DNA of 20,385 bases from Actinomycetota bacterium. Lineage in GTDB: Bacteria; Actinomycetota; Acidimicrobiia; Acidimicrobiales; Acidimicrobiaceae. Of this stretch, positions 1-7,104 are shown in pieces; position 1 is the first letter of the stretch, and each line of letters opens with the position of its first letter. Made by a program: the position numbers and the translations under genes. The notes under the pieces are model-generated. The model made no database searches. It had not been told where the DNA came from and worked only from the letters and a program-made list of their open reading frames with translations. The stretch spans positions 1-20,385 of the forward strand of contig DAHVOF010000144.1 in assembly GCA_027318945.1 (NCBI GenBank). The letters are read 5' to 3'.

Positions 1-1
1 A

Positions 2-502
2 CCGGTTGTGCCAAGTTCAGAGTTTGACCCGGATACAATTCAGCGAACTTTGCTGTTGGCTCAGAAGACTGCCGACGAGACGATGAGGGCAGCTGAGGTG
101 AAGGCTGAAAGTGAAGTTTCCGAAGCAAAGGCCAAGTCTGAGACTCTGATAAACCAAGCCATGGTCAGGGCGCGCGAAATTGTTGACGACGCAGTGAACC
201 AGGCCAGGAACGAAGTGCTTGAGCTGGCCAAGTAGAAGGACAGGTTACTTGGTGAGCTAAATCATCTCAATTCTCGTTTGGCAGCCGCGAAGGATCAGAT
301 GAAGCGCTTGCTTTCTGGAATGATGGATCAGATAGAGGGTTCGTTTGCTCCCGTGATGAGAGGTACGGATGTCCCAGGCGCGCAGCCGTCAGATGCATCC
401 GGATCGGATTCGAACGAGACAACTGGGTCTGCAAGTGATGGCCTGTTTCGTGAGACGACAACGAGCAATGGCTCTAGCGTTTTTGACGACGAGTTGGAGT
501 AG
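2..502 (+). pseudogene. divIVA: DivIVA/Wag31-like protein, 3' part, interrupted by in-frame TAG
   Basis: The frame is open from the left edge, so the true start lies outside the window. The visible part begins with a DivIVA hallmark (residues reading QRTLLLAQKTADE) followed by a charged Ala/Glu/Lys-rich coiled coil. The frame meets TAG at 233-235 just after ELAK. The same frame then continues without another stop for 88 codons, first as more coiled coil (KDRLLGELNHLNSRLAAAKDQMKRLL), then as a Ser/Thr/Asp-rich acidic tail ending at TAG 500-502. DivIVA proteins mark cell poles and septa and direct polar growth in actinobacteria. The position next to ileS, convergent with it, fits the end of the division cluster. 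I infer one gene carrying a recent nonsense change, a sequencing error, or a site of readthrough. The identity is well supported by the coiled-coil motif and context; the functional state is unknown. Confidence 0.75.
233..235 (+). other. In-frame amber codon inside divIVA
   Basis: TAG sits between AAG and AAG codons in the divIVA frame, which otherwise reads through to 502. One substitution from GAG, CAG, AAG or TGG would create it. Other genes in the window use TAG as an ordinary terminator (ileS, rluD, the TraR/DksA-like gene and bpa), so genome-wide amber reassignment is not suggested. An AAGGA at 236-240 could act as a ribosome site for reinitiation, but the next in-frame start-like codon is TTG at 278, too distant to be convincing. 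Confidence 0.85.
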
Positions 503-552
503 CTTTATCTAGCAGCCTATTTAACACACTCCCTTATCTGTCAAGGTTTTAG

Positions 553-3500
553 CTAGCGGGACATTGAGAGCGTGATCGCGCCGACGTCACTCACACTCAG
601 GTCCAGCACTGACTCCCCATGAAGTGGCATATCACCATGAAGTATTTCCATTTTTCGCGCAAGTATTGACGAGGAGATAAGTTCTCCATGATTTTGAAAT
701 GCGCGCATGAGCTTGCTGTCTGGATCCGTACGAATGGCTACGACGGCATCGATCCTGTCTGAAATGTGAAATCTGCTGTCCTTCCGCGCATTTTGAGCGT
801 ATCGAATGATGTCCCGGGCGATGCCCTCGAGTTCGAGTTCCGGTGTCAACTCCGTATCGAGAACAATAAGGCTCTTGAGATCCGAGAGAACCCTGGATGA
901 ATCGGGAAGGTCGGGTTTTATTCTCAACTCGTATTCGTTCGGTAGCAAAGGGATTCCCGCCGCGACGATGCCTCCCTCATGGTCGAAGCTCCAATCACCG
1001 TTTTTTGACGCAGCGATTACTGCCTGTGTTTGCTTGCCTAGTCGAGGGCCGAGCTCCCCGGGAATCACTCCGAGAATCTCAGACGCATAATCTTCGGTGT
1101 ATTCGGTTAGGACTACTTTCTTGACATTGATCTCGTCTTCTATCAGGTCGAGGTAGGGCTGTAGCCTCGAGGCGTCCGCCGACGCTATGGTCAGTTCTGC
1201 CAGTGGCAGACGCGCTCGAAGTCCAAGAGCTTTTCGAATGGAATGGGCGCTTGAGCATACTTCCCGAACCAGGTCCATTTCAAATACAAGAGCTGGGTCG
1301 GATTGAAGATCGTCGGGTCTCATCCAGTCTTTGAGATGGACGCTGCGTTCTCCCGATAGTCCCTTGTAAACCTCCTCGGACAGTAGCGGAAGTAGCGGAG
1401 CGGTCATGCGAACTAGCGCGCTGAGAATTGTGTGCAGAGTATTGTACGCATCAACTTTGTCGATGTTCTCCTGTGGATCAGTGGAAACCTCTTTCCAGAA
1501 CCTGTCCCGGGAGCGCCGGATGTACCAGTTGTTCATGGCGTCGAGATAGTTTTCGATCAGCGCGGTCGCGTTGAAAAGATCATAACCGTCCATTCTCTGC
1601 GTGACCTGGGTAAGAAGTTCACTGGTCTTGGCCAATATGTAGCGGTCGAGAACGTTTTGAGCATCGCGTATTACCTTGCCCTTGATCTTGTCGACATTCC
1701 CGTACAGACTCAGAAAGTAATACGCATTCCAAATCGGATTGATTACGCGCTTTACCGCGTCTTGAATGCCTGCTCGGTCAACGATTGTGTCGTTTCCTCT
1801 GAGCACAGCCGACGACAGGAGAAACCATCTCATGGCGTCGGCACCTATGGTTTCAAACACTTCCCAGGGATCGGGATAGTTGCCAAGCCTCTTTGACAGT
1901 TTTCTTCCGTCATTGCCGAGAAGTATTCCGTGTGCGATGCAGTTAGAAAATGGCGGCTGATCGAAGAGGGCAACCGAGAGAACATGAAGGGTGTAGAACC
2001 AGCCCCGCGTCTGGCCGATGTACTCGACTATGAAATCAGCCGGAAAGTGGGTGTCAAAATGTTCCTTGTTCTCAAACGGGTAATGTAGCTGTGCCCAGGG
2101 CATTGAACCTGATTCGAACCAGCAGTCCAAAACGTCGGTGACTCTCCGCATGGTCGATCTGCCTGTTGGATCGTCAGGGTTGGGTCTTGTCAGACCGTCG
2201 ATGACCGGTCTGTGAAGGTCCTCCGGCCTACTGCCAAAGTCAGCTTCCATCTCGTCGAGGGATCCGTATACGTCAATTCGCGGGTAACTGGGATCGTCAC
2301 TCTTCCACACCGGAATAGGGGCTCCCCAAAAACGATTCCTCGTCAACGACCAATCGCGCGCACCTTCAAGCCACTTTCCGAACGAGCCGTCTTTTACATG
2401 CCCTGGGACCCAATTAATTTTCTGGTTGTTTTCGAGAAGCAAATCTTTAAGAGCCGTTACTTGCACAAACCACGAACTGACGGCTTTATAGATGAGTGGA
2501 GTGTCTGTTCTCCAACAGTGCGGGTAGCTGTGTTCGTAACCTTCCCTCTTGAGTAGGGATCCTTGTGCTTTCAAGTCGGTGATGATCGCTGGGTTGGCGT
2601 CAAAAACTTGCAATCCTGCGTACTTATGTACAACGGAGTCAAAGCGGGCTCTATCGTCCACTGGGCAAACCGTTTCAATGCCGTTGGCCTCACAAAGCTT
2701 TTGATCGTCTTCGCCAAATCCAGGGGACATGTGGACCGCGCCAGTTCCCTCATCGGTAGCGACGAAATCTCCAAGAAGGATGCGGAAGGCATTCTTGGCG
2801 TCTTTGAAAAAGTCGAATAGCGGCTCGTAGGTCCGATTGCTGAGATAAGAGCCCGGTACCCTATCGATTTCTCTAAATTCTCCAATATCTTTGCTGTATG
2901 CTTCAAGCCGTGAGCTCGCAAAGATCAAGCGCCGCCCATCAGCTGTTTCAATCAAGGAATACTCGATCTCAGGGCCTACGGCTATCGCCATGTTTGAGGG
3001 TAGCGTCCACGGTGTTGTTGTCCAAACGACAAGCTCTGCAGCTTTGTCTATCTCGCGTTCTCCGCCGGAAGGCGTTAGTTTGAAAGCGACAGTGACTGCG
3101 GGATCCATCCGCATCCGATACGAATCATCCTGGCGTGTCTCGAAATTTGACAGCGGGGTTTCGCATTCCCAGCAGTACGGTAGTACCCGATATCCTTCGT
3201 AAATGAGGCCCTTCTGGTAAAGTTTCGAAAAGGTCCAGATGACGGACTCCATGAATGAGGAGTCCATAGTCTTGTAGTCGTTTTCGAAATCAACCCATCT
3301 CGCCTGCCTGTTTACGTACCTGTGCCAATCGCTTGTCGTTCTTTGTACCAAAGTTCGGCAGTAACCATTGAATTGAGCTATGCCGAACTCCTCGACCTCT
3401 TGTCGTCCAGTGACCCCCAGCTCTTTCTCAGCAGCCATCTCCGCCGGGAGGCCATGGCAGTCCCAGCCGAAACGCCGTTCGACCCGCCGGCCCTTCATGG

Positions 3501-3759
3501 TCTGGTAGCGGGGTATTGCATCTTTCACGAACCCGGTCAGGAGGTGACCGTAGTGTGGAAGTCCATTGGCAAATGGTGGTCCATCGTAAAAGACGAACTC
3601 TGTCCCGTCCTTGGGTCTCATTTCAACGGATGCCAAAAAGGTTTTGTCCTGGCTCCAGAAACTCAGAATATTCTCTTCAATTTCGGGAAGATTTAGCTGC
3701 TGAGAGACGTTTGGATAGGGGACAGCTTTTTCGGTCGAGTTGTCTGGCGGTTGCAACAT
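553..3759 (-). CDS. ileS: Isoleucine--tRNA ligase (long, eukaryote-like IleRS2 type)
   Basis: Cytoplasmic class I aminoacyl-tRNA synthetase charging tRNA-Ile. At 1068 residues it is of full length. The ATP-site motif HYGH is at residues 69-72, inside PPFANGLPHYGH. The editing (CP1) domain spans roughly residues 190-400, with WTTTPWTLPSN at 246-256 and GTGAVHMSPGFGEDD at 338-352. The second signature, KLSKR, is at 620-624, followed by NYPDP. The anticodon-binding and C-terminal domains fill the rest. The PHYGH and KxSKRxxNYPDP forms are typical of the long IleRS class known for natural mupirocin tolerance; that property is inferred here, not shown. The ATG start has no clear Shine-Dalgarno. 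It is convergent with divIVA and divergent from the TraR/DksA-like gene. No T-box consensus is evident in the leader. Confidence 0.97.
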   Translation of the reverse strand: MLQPPDNSTEKAVPYPNVSQQLNLPEIEENILSFWSQDKTFLASVEMRPKDGTEFVFYDGPPFANGLPHYGHLLTGFVKDAIPRYQTMKGRRVERRFGWDCHGLPAEMAAEKELGVTGRQEVEEFGIAQFNGYCRTLVQRTTSDWHRYVNRQARWVDFENDYKTMDSSFMESVIWTFSKLYQKGLIYEGYRVLPYCWECETPLSNFETRQDDSYRMRMDPAVTVAFKLTPSGGEREIDKAAELVVWTTTPWTLPSNMAIAVGPEIEYSLIETADGRRLIFASSRLEAYSKDIGEFREIDRVPGSYLSNRTYEPLFDFFKDAKNAFRILLGDFVATDEGTGAVHMSPGFGEDDQKLCEANGIETVCPVDDRARFDSVVHKYAGLQVFDANPAIITDLKAQGSLLKREGYEHSYPHCWRTDTPLIYKAVSSWFVQVTALKDLLLENNQKINWVPGHVKDGSFGKWLEGARDWSLTRNRFWGAPIPVWKSDDPSYPRIDVYGSLDEMEADFGSRPEDLHRPVIDGLTRPNPDDPTGRSTMRRVTDVLDCWFESGSMPWAQLHYPFENKEHFDTHFPADFIVEYIGQTRGWFYTLHVLSVALFDQPPFSNCIAHGILLGNDGRKLSKRLGNYPDPWEVFETIGADAMRWFLLSSAVLRGNDTIVDRAGIQDAVKRVINPIWNAYYFLSLYGNVDKIKGKVIRDAQNVLDRYILAKTSELLTQVTQRMDGYDLFNATALIENYLDAMNNWYIRRSRDRFWKEVSTDPQENIDKVDAYNTLHTILSALVRMTAPLLPLLSEEVYKGLSGERSVHLKDWMRPDDLQSDPALVFEMDLVREVCSSAHSIRKALGLRARLPLAELTIASADASRLQPYLDLIEDEINVKKVVLTEYTEDYASEILGVIPGELGPRLGKQTQAVIAASKNGDWSFDHEGGIVAAGIPLLPNEYELRIKPDLPDSSRVLSDLKSLIVLDTELTPELELEGIARDIIRYAQNARKDSRFHISDRIDAVVAIRTDPDSKLMRAFQNHGELISSSILARKMEILHGDMPLHGESVLDLSVSDVGAITLSMSR

Positions 3760-3777
3760 ACATCCAAACTAGAGGCT

Positions 3778-3785
3778 GGAGGTGG
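3778..3785 (+). promoter_or_regulatory. Strong Shine-Dalgarno for the candidate small ORF
   Basis: GGAGGTGG is an extended match to the 16S 3' end, six bases before ATG 3792. Its presence is the main argument for translation of the 35-codon frame. On the opposite strand it reads CCACCTCC within the ileS 5' leader. Confidence 0.45.
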
Positions 3786-3791
3786 TTTGCG

Positions 3792-3899
3792 ATGTTCTTA
3801 CAGGCAGCATTTGAAGCTTTCAAGGGCCGATCTGATCCAACATGGCCTGTTTGCGAGTCGGGATCGAATAGTGTATGGGCCAGCTTTATTCAAAAGTAG
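3792..3899 (+). CDS. Possible small protein, 35 residues
   Basis: ATG at 3792 follows the strong ribosome site GGAGGTGG (3778-3785) with a six-base spacer, and the frame runs 35 codons to TAG at 3897-3899. The peptide starts MFLQAAFEAFKGR and includes two Trp and one Cys; it has no membrane segment or recognised family. It lies between the divergent ileS and TraR/DksA-like genes and does not overlap either. The ribosome site is better than that of most genes in the window, which is the main reason for listing it. It could still be a chance ORF, or the purine-rich octamer could belong to an RNA structure in the ileS leader. Confidence 0.35.
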   Translation: MFLQAAFEAFKGRSDPTWPVCESGSNSVWASFIQK

Positions 3900-4014
3900 G
3901 TAAGGCATGGATTTCCCATCCAACCATTGGATTGTTACTGACGGAATGGCTACCTGGTTTTACCGATAGACAGAAACGGGTATCGAGCTGACGAAGTTGG
4001 GAGCTGAAGTTAAT

Positions 4015-4494
4015 ATGATTGAAAATGGCAAGTCAACTGCTACCAAGAGCGGGCGGAAGGATTCGAGCATTAAGCGTTCGATATCTTACGTCGGACTGGA
4101 TGACGCTTCCTACGAGCAGTTGAGCCAAGCTGAATACCTGATAGCCCAGAGAGACCTTCTCGACAACGAGAAATTGATCTATCTCGAGCAGGCGGAATCT
4201 CTAAAGGCGGAGGCTGACTATCTTGCTCAGGAAGCCGAGCCCGGAGATACGCAGTTTGACGAAGAGTCTGGCGAAGGTGGTACGACCACGATTGATCGAG
4301 AGCGCGATTTAGCGCTCGCGGCGTCCGCGCTCGCGGCGGTCGAAGAGATTGATGAAGCAATTCGCAAGATCGACCACGGTACGTACGGTATCTGTGAAAG
4401 TTGTCACCAGGAGATTCCTCGAATGAGGATGCGGGCGTTACCGTTTGCACGTCTTTGCGTAAAATGCAAGAGCGGAGGGCTTTCACGTCGATAG
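4015..4494 (+). CDS. TraR/DksA-type C4 zinc-finger protein
   Basis: A 159-residue protein of the TraR/DksA family, whose members bind RNA polymerase through the secondary channel and modulate initiation. An N-terminal helical, acidic coiled-coil region (about 30-120) is followed by a C-terminal four-cysteine zinc finger: C127 and C130 in GICESC, and C148 and C151 in LCVKC. The spacing and the ALPFARLC segment are typical of the family. I chose ATG 4015 because GGGAG at 3999-4003 precedes it by 11 bases; a TTG at 3997 would add six residues. The final 31 bases overlap the chosen lspA start, which suggests translational coupling. Whether it responds to ppGpp cannot be told from sequence. Confidence 0.85.
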   Translation: MIENGKSTATKSGRKDSSIKRSISYVGLDDASYEQLSQAEYLIAQRDLLDNEKLIYLEQAESLKAEADYLAQEAEPGDTQFDEESGEGGTTTIDRERDLALAASALAAVEEIDEAIRKIDHGTYGICESCHQEIPRMRMRALPFARLCVKCKSGGLSRR

Positions 4495-4985
4495 AAACTG
4501 ACCGTCACGCAGCAATTCTCACGCGGTTCTTACGATCTCCTCGAATAGTTCTAGCCGTTGTGGTAGTGCTGGTAGTCGCAATAGATCAAATTACGAAGTC
4601 CTTTGCGCAGGCGGACCTGGCCCATCGAACCGTCCGGATAGTTGGGCCTCTGTCCCTAAAGCTCCTTTACAATACTGGCGTGGCATTTTCGATCGGATCG
4701 GGAAATGCCCCTTTGGTCACGGTTGTCGAACTCGTTGTGATCAGTGGCATTTTGCTGTATGCCATCAGGATCAAAACCACGCTTTTGACGGTTGGATTTG
4801 CAATGGTGATCGGGGGAGCTCTGGGCAACATCTCTGATCGGTTGTTCAGGAATAACCATGGAGCTGTTATCGATTTTATTCACACTGGCTTCTGGCCGAC
4901 GTTCAATCTCGCCGACACGTCTGTGGTGATCGGAATCGTAGTCATTCTGATCGCATCTCGCCCTAAGAGCACTCGATCTGCATAG
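4464..4985 (+). CDS. lspA: Lipoprotein signal peptidase (signal peptidase II)
   Basis: Inner-membrane aspartyl protease that removes the signal peptide from lipidated prolipoproteins. Four hydrophobic segments are visible, beginning with IVLAVVVVLVVAIDQITK. The conserved signatures are YNTGVAFS, the GNISDR element, and the two catalytic aspartates in AVIDF and in FNLAD, 14 residues apart. This form has 173 residues. The start is uncertain: ATG 4464 lies inside the preceding gene with 31 bases of overlap and lacks a good ribosome site. TTG 4455 and ATG 4401 are longer alternatives in frame. The first membrane helix begins well after any of these. The gene runs into rluD with a 12-base gap, so the two are probably co-transcribed. 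Confidence 0.93.
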   Translation: MQERRAFTSIETDRHAAILTRFLRSPRIVLAVVVVLVVAIDQITKSFAQADLAHRTVRIVGPLSLKLLYNTGVAFSIGSGNAPLVTVVELVVISGILLYAIRIKTTLLTVGFAMVIGGALGNISDRLFRNNHGAVIDFIHTGFWPTFNLADTSVVIGIVVILIASRPKSTRSA

Positions 4986-4997
4986 GCTTGTAATCTG

Positions 4998-5915
4998 ATG
5001 TCGGTGATCAGGGAGAAAATTCCAGAGCCGCTAGCGGGGGAGAGGCTGGATCGAGTTGTGGCGATGATCACGTCGTGTTCTCGTGCCCAGGCTGTAGCTC
5101 TCATAGAGGCGTGTGCAGTTTCCATCTCGGGAAAGGCCATTTCCTCAAAGAGTTATAAGGTTCGGCCGGGCCAGAGGATATCAATCGATGATGAACTTCT
5201 TCGAATGACAGTCGAGCAGCTTGGAGATGATTCGGTAAAGTTCGCGGTCGTATTCGAGGATGCTGACGTGGTTGTGATCGACAAGCCGTCAGGCCTGGTA
5301 GTCCATCCCGGCACTGGAGCTGATACTGGAACCCTGGTGAATGGACTGCTTGCGCGATATCCAGAAATCAGTGCCGTTGGGCAAGCCGGCAGGCCCGGGG
5401 TTGTCCACCGGCTCGACAGGGGAACGTCCGGTTTGATGGTCGTCGCCCGATCCCAGCGAGCATACATCGCGCTGGTGGAGATGCTGGCCAAGCATGAGAT
5501 CAACAGGACCTATACCGCTTTGATCCATGGTGAGTTGAAGTCATCGCGCGGAGTGATTGACAGTCCGATAGGCAGATCTCTGACGAACGCTACCCACATG
5601 GCCATCAGCCCGGCAGGAAAAGTGGCTGTGACCCGATACGAAGTAAAGCGCCATTATGCGGTACCCGTCGTCGCGACGCTGGTGGAGGTGAACCTTGAAA
5701 CAGGCAGGACACATCAGATCAGGGTGCACATGAAGGCCATTGGGCACCCACTCATAGGGGACGATCTCTACTCACGGAGGAGAGTAGCAGGAATTGAAAG
5801 AATATTCCTGCATTCATCTGAGATCAGGTTTGCTCATCCCGTGACCGGAGAAGAAATAAGTGCCTTCTCAGAGCTTCCTAGAGAGCTGAGCGAATTTCTG
5901 GAAAAACTCACATAG
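4998..5915 (+). CDS. rluD: RluA/RluD-family rRNA pseudouridine synthase
   Basis: Isomerises specific uridines in 23S rRNA to pseudouridine. At 305 residues it has the usual layout: an N-terminal S4 RNA-binding domain (about 12-75, including GERLDRVVA) and the catalytic domain from about residue 83. The motif VVIDKPSGLVVHP is at 92-104 and the catalytic Asp140 lies in HRLDRGTSG. The substrate-binding ETGRTHQIRVH element comes later. It follows lspA closely, as is common in actinobacteria. No strong ribosome site precedes ATG 4998, consistent with coupling to lspA. RluC/RluD subtype specificity cannot be assigned with certainty. It converges on the sigma-factor gene, with 43 bases between stops and no obvious terminator. 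Confidence 0.93.
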   Translation: MSVIREKIPEPLAGERLDRVVAMITSCSRAQAVALIEACAVSISGKAISSKSYKVRPGQRISIDDELLRMTVEQLGDDSVKFAVVFEDADVVVIDKPSGLVVHPGTGADTGTLVNGLLARYPEISAVGQAGRPGVVHRLDRGTSGLMVVARSQRAYIALVEMLAKHEINRTYTALIHGELKSSRGVIDSPIGRSLTNATHMAISPAGKVAVTRYEVKRHYAVPVVATLVEVNLETGRTHQIRVHMKAIGHPLIGDDLYSRRRVAGIERIFLHSSEIRFAHPVTGEEISAFSELPRELSEFLEKLT

Positions 5916-5958
5916 CGCAGAAAATTCGCGGTCCTCATTGTACTACCTGAGTGTTCGA

Positions 5959-6879
5959 TCAAGCAGCTGGAGATTTCAATCCCGGATGGTCGGCGAGACG
6001 GTCAAGTGCCGCGGCTTCGAGCCTACGTGCCCTGCGCGGTCCAATGCCCAGAAGCCGGGCAGTAGCTTCAAGCGAAGCCGGCCGTTCCCCGTCCAGGCCA
6101 AAACGTAGGATTACAACCGCTCTCTCGAGTGGATCCAACTCTTCGACGGCTTTCCTGAGCTGAACACGGGCCAACGCCTCGTCGACCTCGTCTTCGAAGG
6201 AGCCTTCGCTTCCGACTACCAAATCTCCCAGAGATGTTTCGCCCTCCGGGCCGACGGACTGGTCAAGGCTAGCCACAACTCTAGCCGCGTGTCTAACATC
6301 GGCTAGCTGGGCAGCGGAAAGATTTGATGCTTCCGCAATCTCATATTCTGTTGGTGATCGGCCGAGATCGTTCGCCAGTTCACGGGCGACGTTGTCGACT
6401 CGCCGGGAGCGCTCCGCAGCTTCCATCGGCAGCCTGATCGCTTGACCGTGGTTATGCACAGCGCGCTGCAACGATTGCCGCACCCACCATGTCGCGTATG
6501 TGGAAAACTTGAATCCACGACGCCAGTCAAACTTTTCCACGGCTCGGATAAGCCCGAAGGTGCCTTCTTGGATAAGGTCAGAGAGCTCTACACCCCGATC
6601 TTGGTACCGGCGTGCCCAGTGCACGACCAGCCTCAGGTTGGCTGCAACCATCTCAGTCTTTGCGGACTCGTCTCCAGCCCTGACCTTTTTCGCCAACTCG
6701 ACTTGTTCCGCAGGCGATGGAAGGGGGTGGCGCGCCAAGTCATCAAGAAATAGCCGTACGGAGTCGGCGCCGAGGCCAGCATTGAGGGCAGCCTCAACAA
6801 TGGCTTCCGCATTATTTTTGCGACGCCGTGTACGCTGTTCGGGTGCTATTTGTGCTTCCTCTTTTCGCTTCGGGGGCAT
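5959..6879 (-). CDS. Sigma-70 family RNA polymerase sigma factor (RpoD-like group, divergent region 4)
   Basis: A 306-residue sigma factor with regions 1.2 (about 40-70), 2 (75-145), 3 (155-235) and 4 (240-297). Region 2 is well conserved: ANLRLVVHWARRYQ, LIQEGTFGLIRAVEKFDW and FSTYATWWVRQ. Region 4.2 starts normally (ILRFGLDGERPASLEA), but the recognition helix reads GIGPRRARRLE (278-288) where RpoD-type factors have GVTRERIRQIE. Positions matching E. coli R584, E585 and Q589 become Pro281, Arg282 and Arg286. In region 2.4, Thr440 is replaced by Gln138, while Gln437 is kept as Gln135. The basic N-terminus lacks the long region 1.1 of a primary sigma. I infer an alternative group 2-like sigma with altered -35 preference. 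ATG 6879 has only a weak GAGAG-type ribosome site. No adjacent anti-sigma gene is visible. Confidence 0.9.
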   Translation of the reverse strand: MPPKRKEEAQIAPEQRTRRRKNNAEAIVEAALNAGLGADSVRLFLDDLARHPLPSPAEQVELAKKVRAGDESAKTEMVAANLRLVVHWARRYQDRGVELSDLIQEGTFGLIRAVEKFDWRRGFKFSTYATWWVRQSLQRAVHNHGQAIRLPMEAAERSRRVDNVARELANDLGRSPTEYEIAEASNLSAAQLADVRHAARVVASLDQSVGPEGETSLGDLVVGSEGSFEDEVDEALARVQLRKAVEELDPLERAVVILRFGLDGERPASLEATARLLGIGPRRARRLEAAALDRLADHPGLKSPAA

Positions 6880-7093
6880 AATCTCTCAGATCTCTCTCGT
6901 AGTCTTTCTCAAAAAACGTGAATGCGTAGTCTACCGCCTCCAGGTGTTTAATAGTAACAGGAAATGTAATTTGGTGCAAATATCCCAACTAGCTCCACTT
7001 TTTCAGTCTGCTCTCATAATAAGAAACTGCTGTGGATACCCTTAGCGTGAATGATGAACGAACGAATTAAAATCAATACTCTCAAGAACAAAT

Positions 7094-7099
7094 AGGAGG
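7094..7099 (+). promoter_or_regulatory. Ribosome binding site AGGAGG
   Basis: A perfect AGGAGG lies five bases before GTG 7105 and eleven before ATG 7111, both in the same frame. It favours GTG 7105 as the start of the LolA-like gene. Confidence 0.7.
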
Positions 7100-7104
7100 C
7101 CTCC

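Larger units (their letters stand above)
3760..4014. promoter_or_regulatory. Divergent leader region between ileS and the TraR/DksA-like gene
   Basis: This 255-base stretch must carry the ileS promoter on the minus strand and the promoter for the zinc-finger gene on the plus strand. Actinobacterial ileS leaders often hold a short T-box riboswitch, but I could not find its TGGNACC core on the minus strand. A small imperfect palindrome (CCAACCATTGG) lies near 3920-3931. The octamer GGAGGTGG at 3778-3785 is a perfect ribosome site on the plus strand. Read on the minus strand it is an anti-Shine-Dalgarno sequence lying 18 bases before the ileS ATG. No promoter hexamers stand out. Confidence 0.4.

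Noticed and set aside
233..235. TAG as a sense codon (recoded genome or pyrrolysine)
   Set aside because: Several other genes in the window end at TAG at the expected family length, so general reassignment is not supported.
3516..3791. Plus-strand frame extending upstream of the candidate small ORF into ileS
   Set aside because: This part is antisense to the conserved N-terminus of IleRS; only the segment after ATG 3792 with its own ribosome site is considered.
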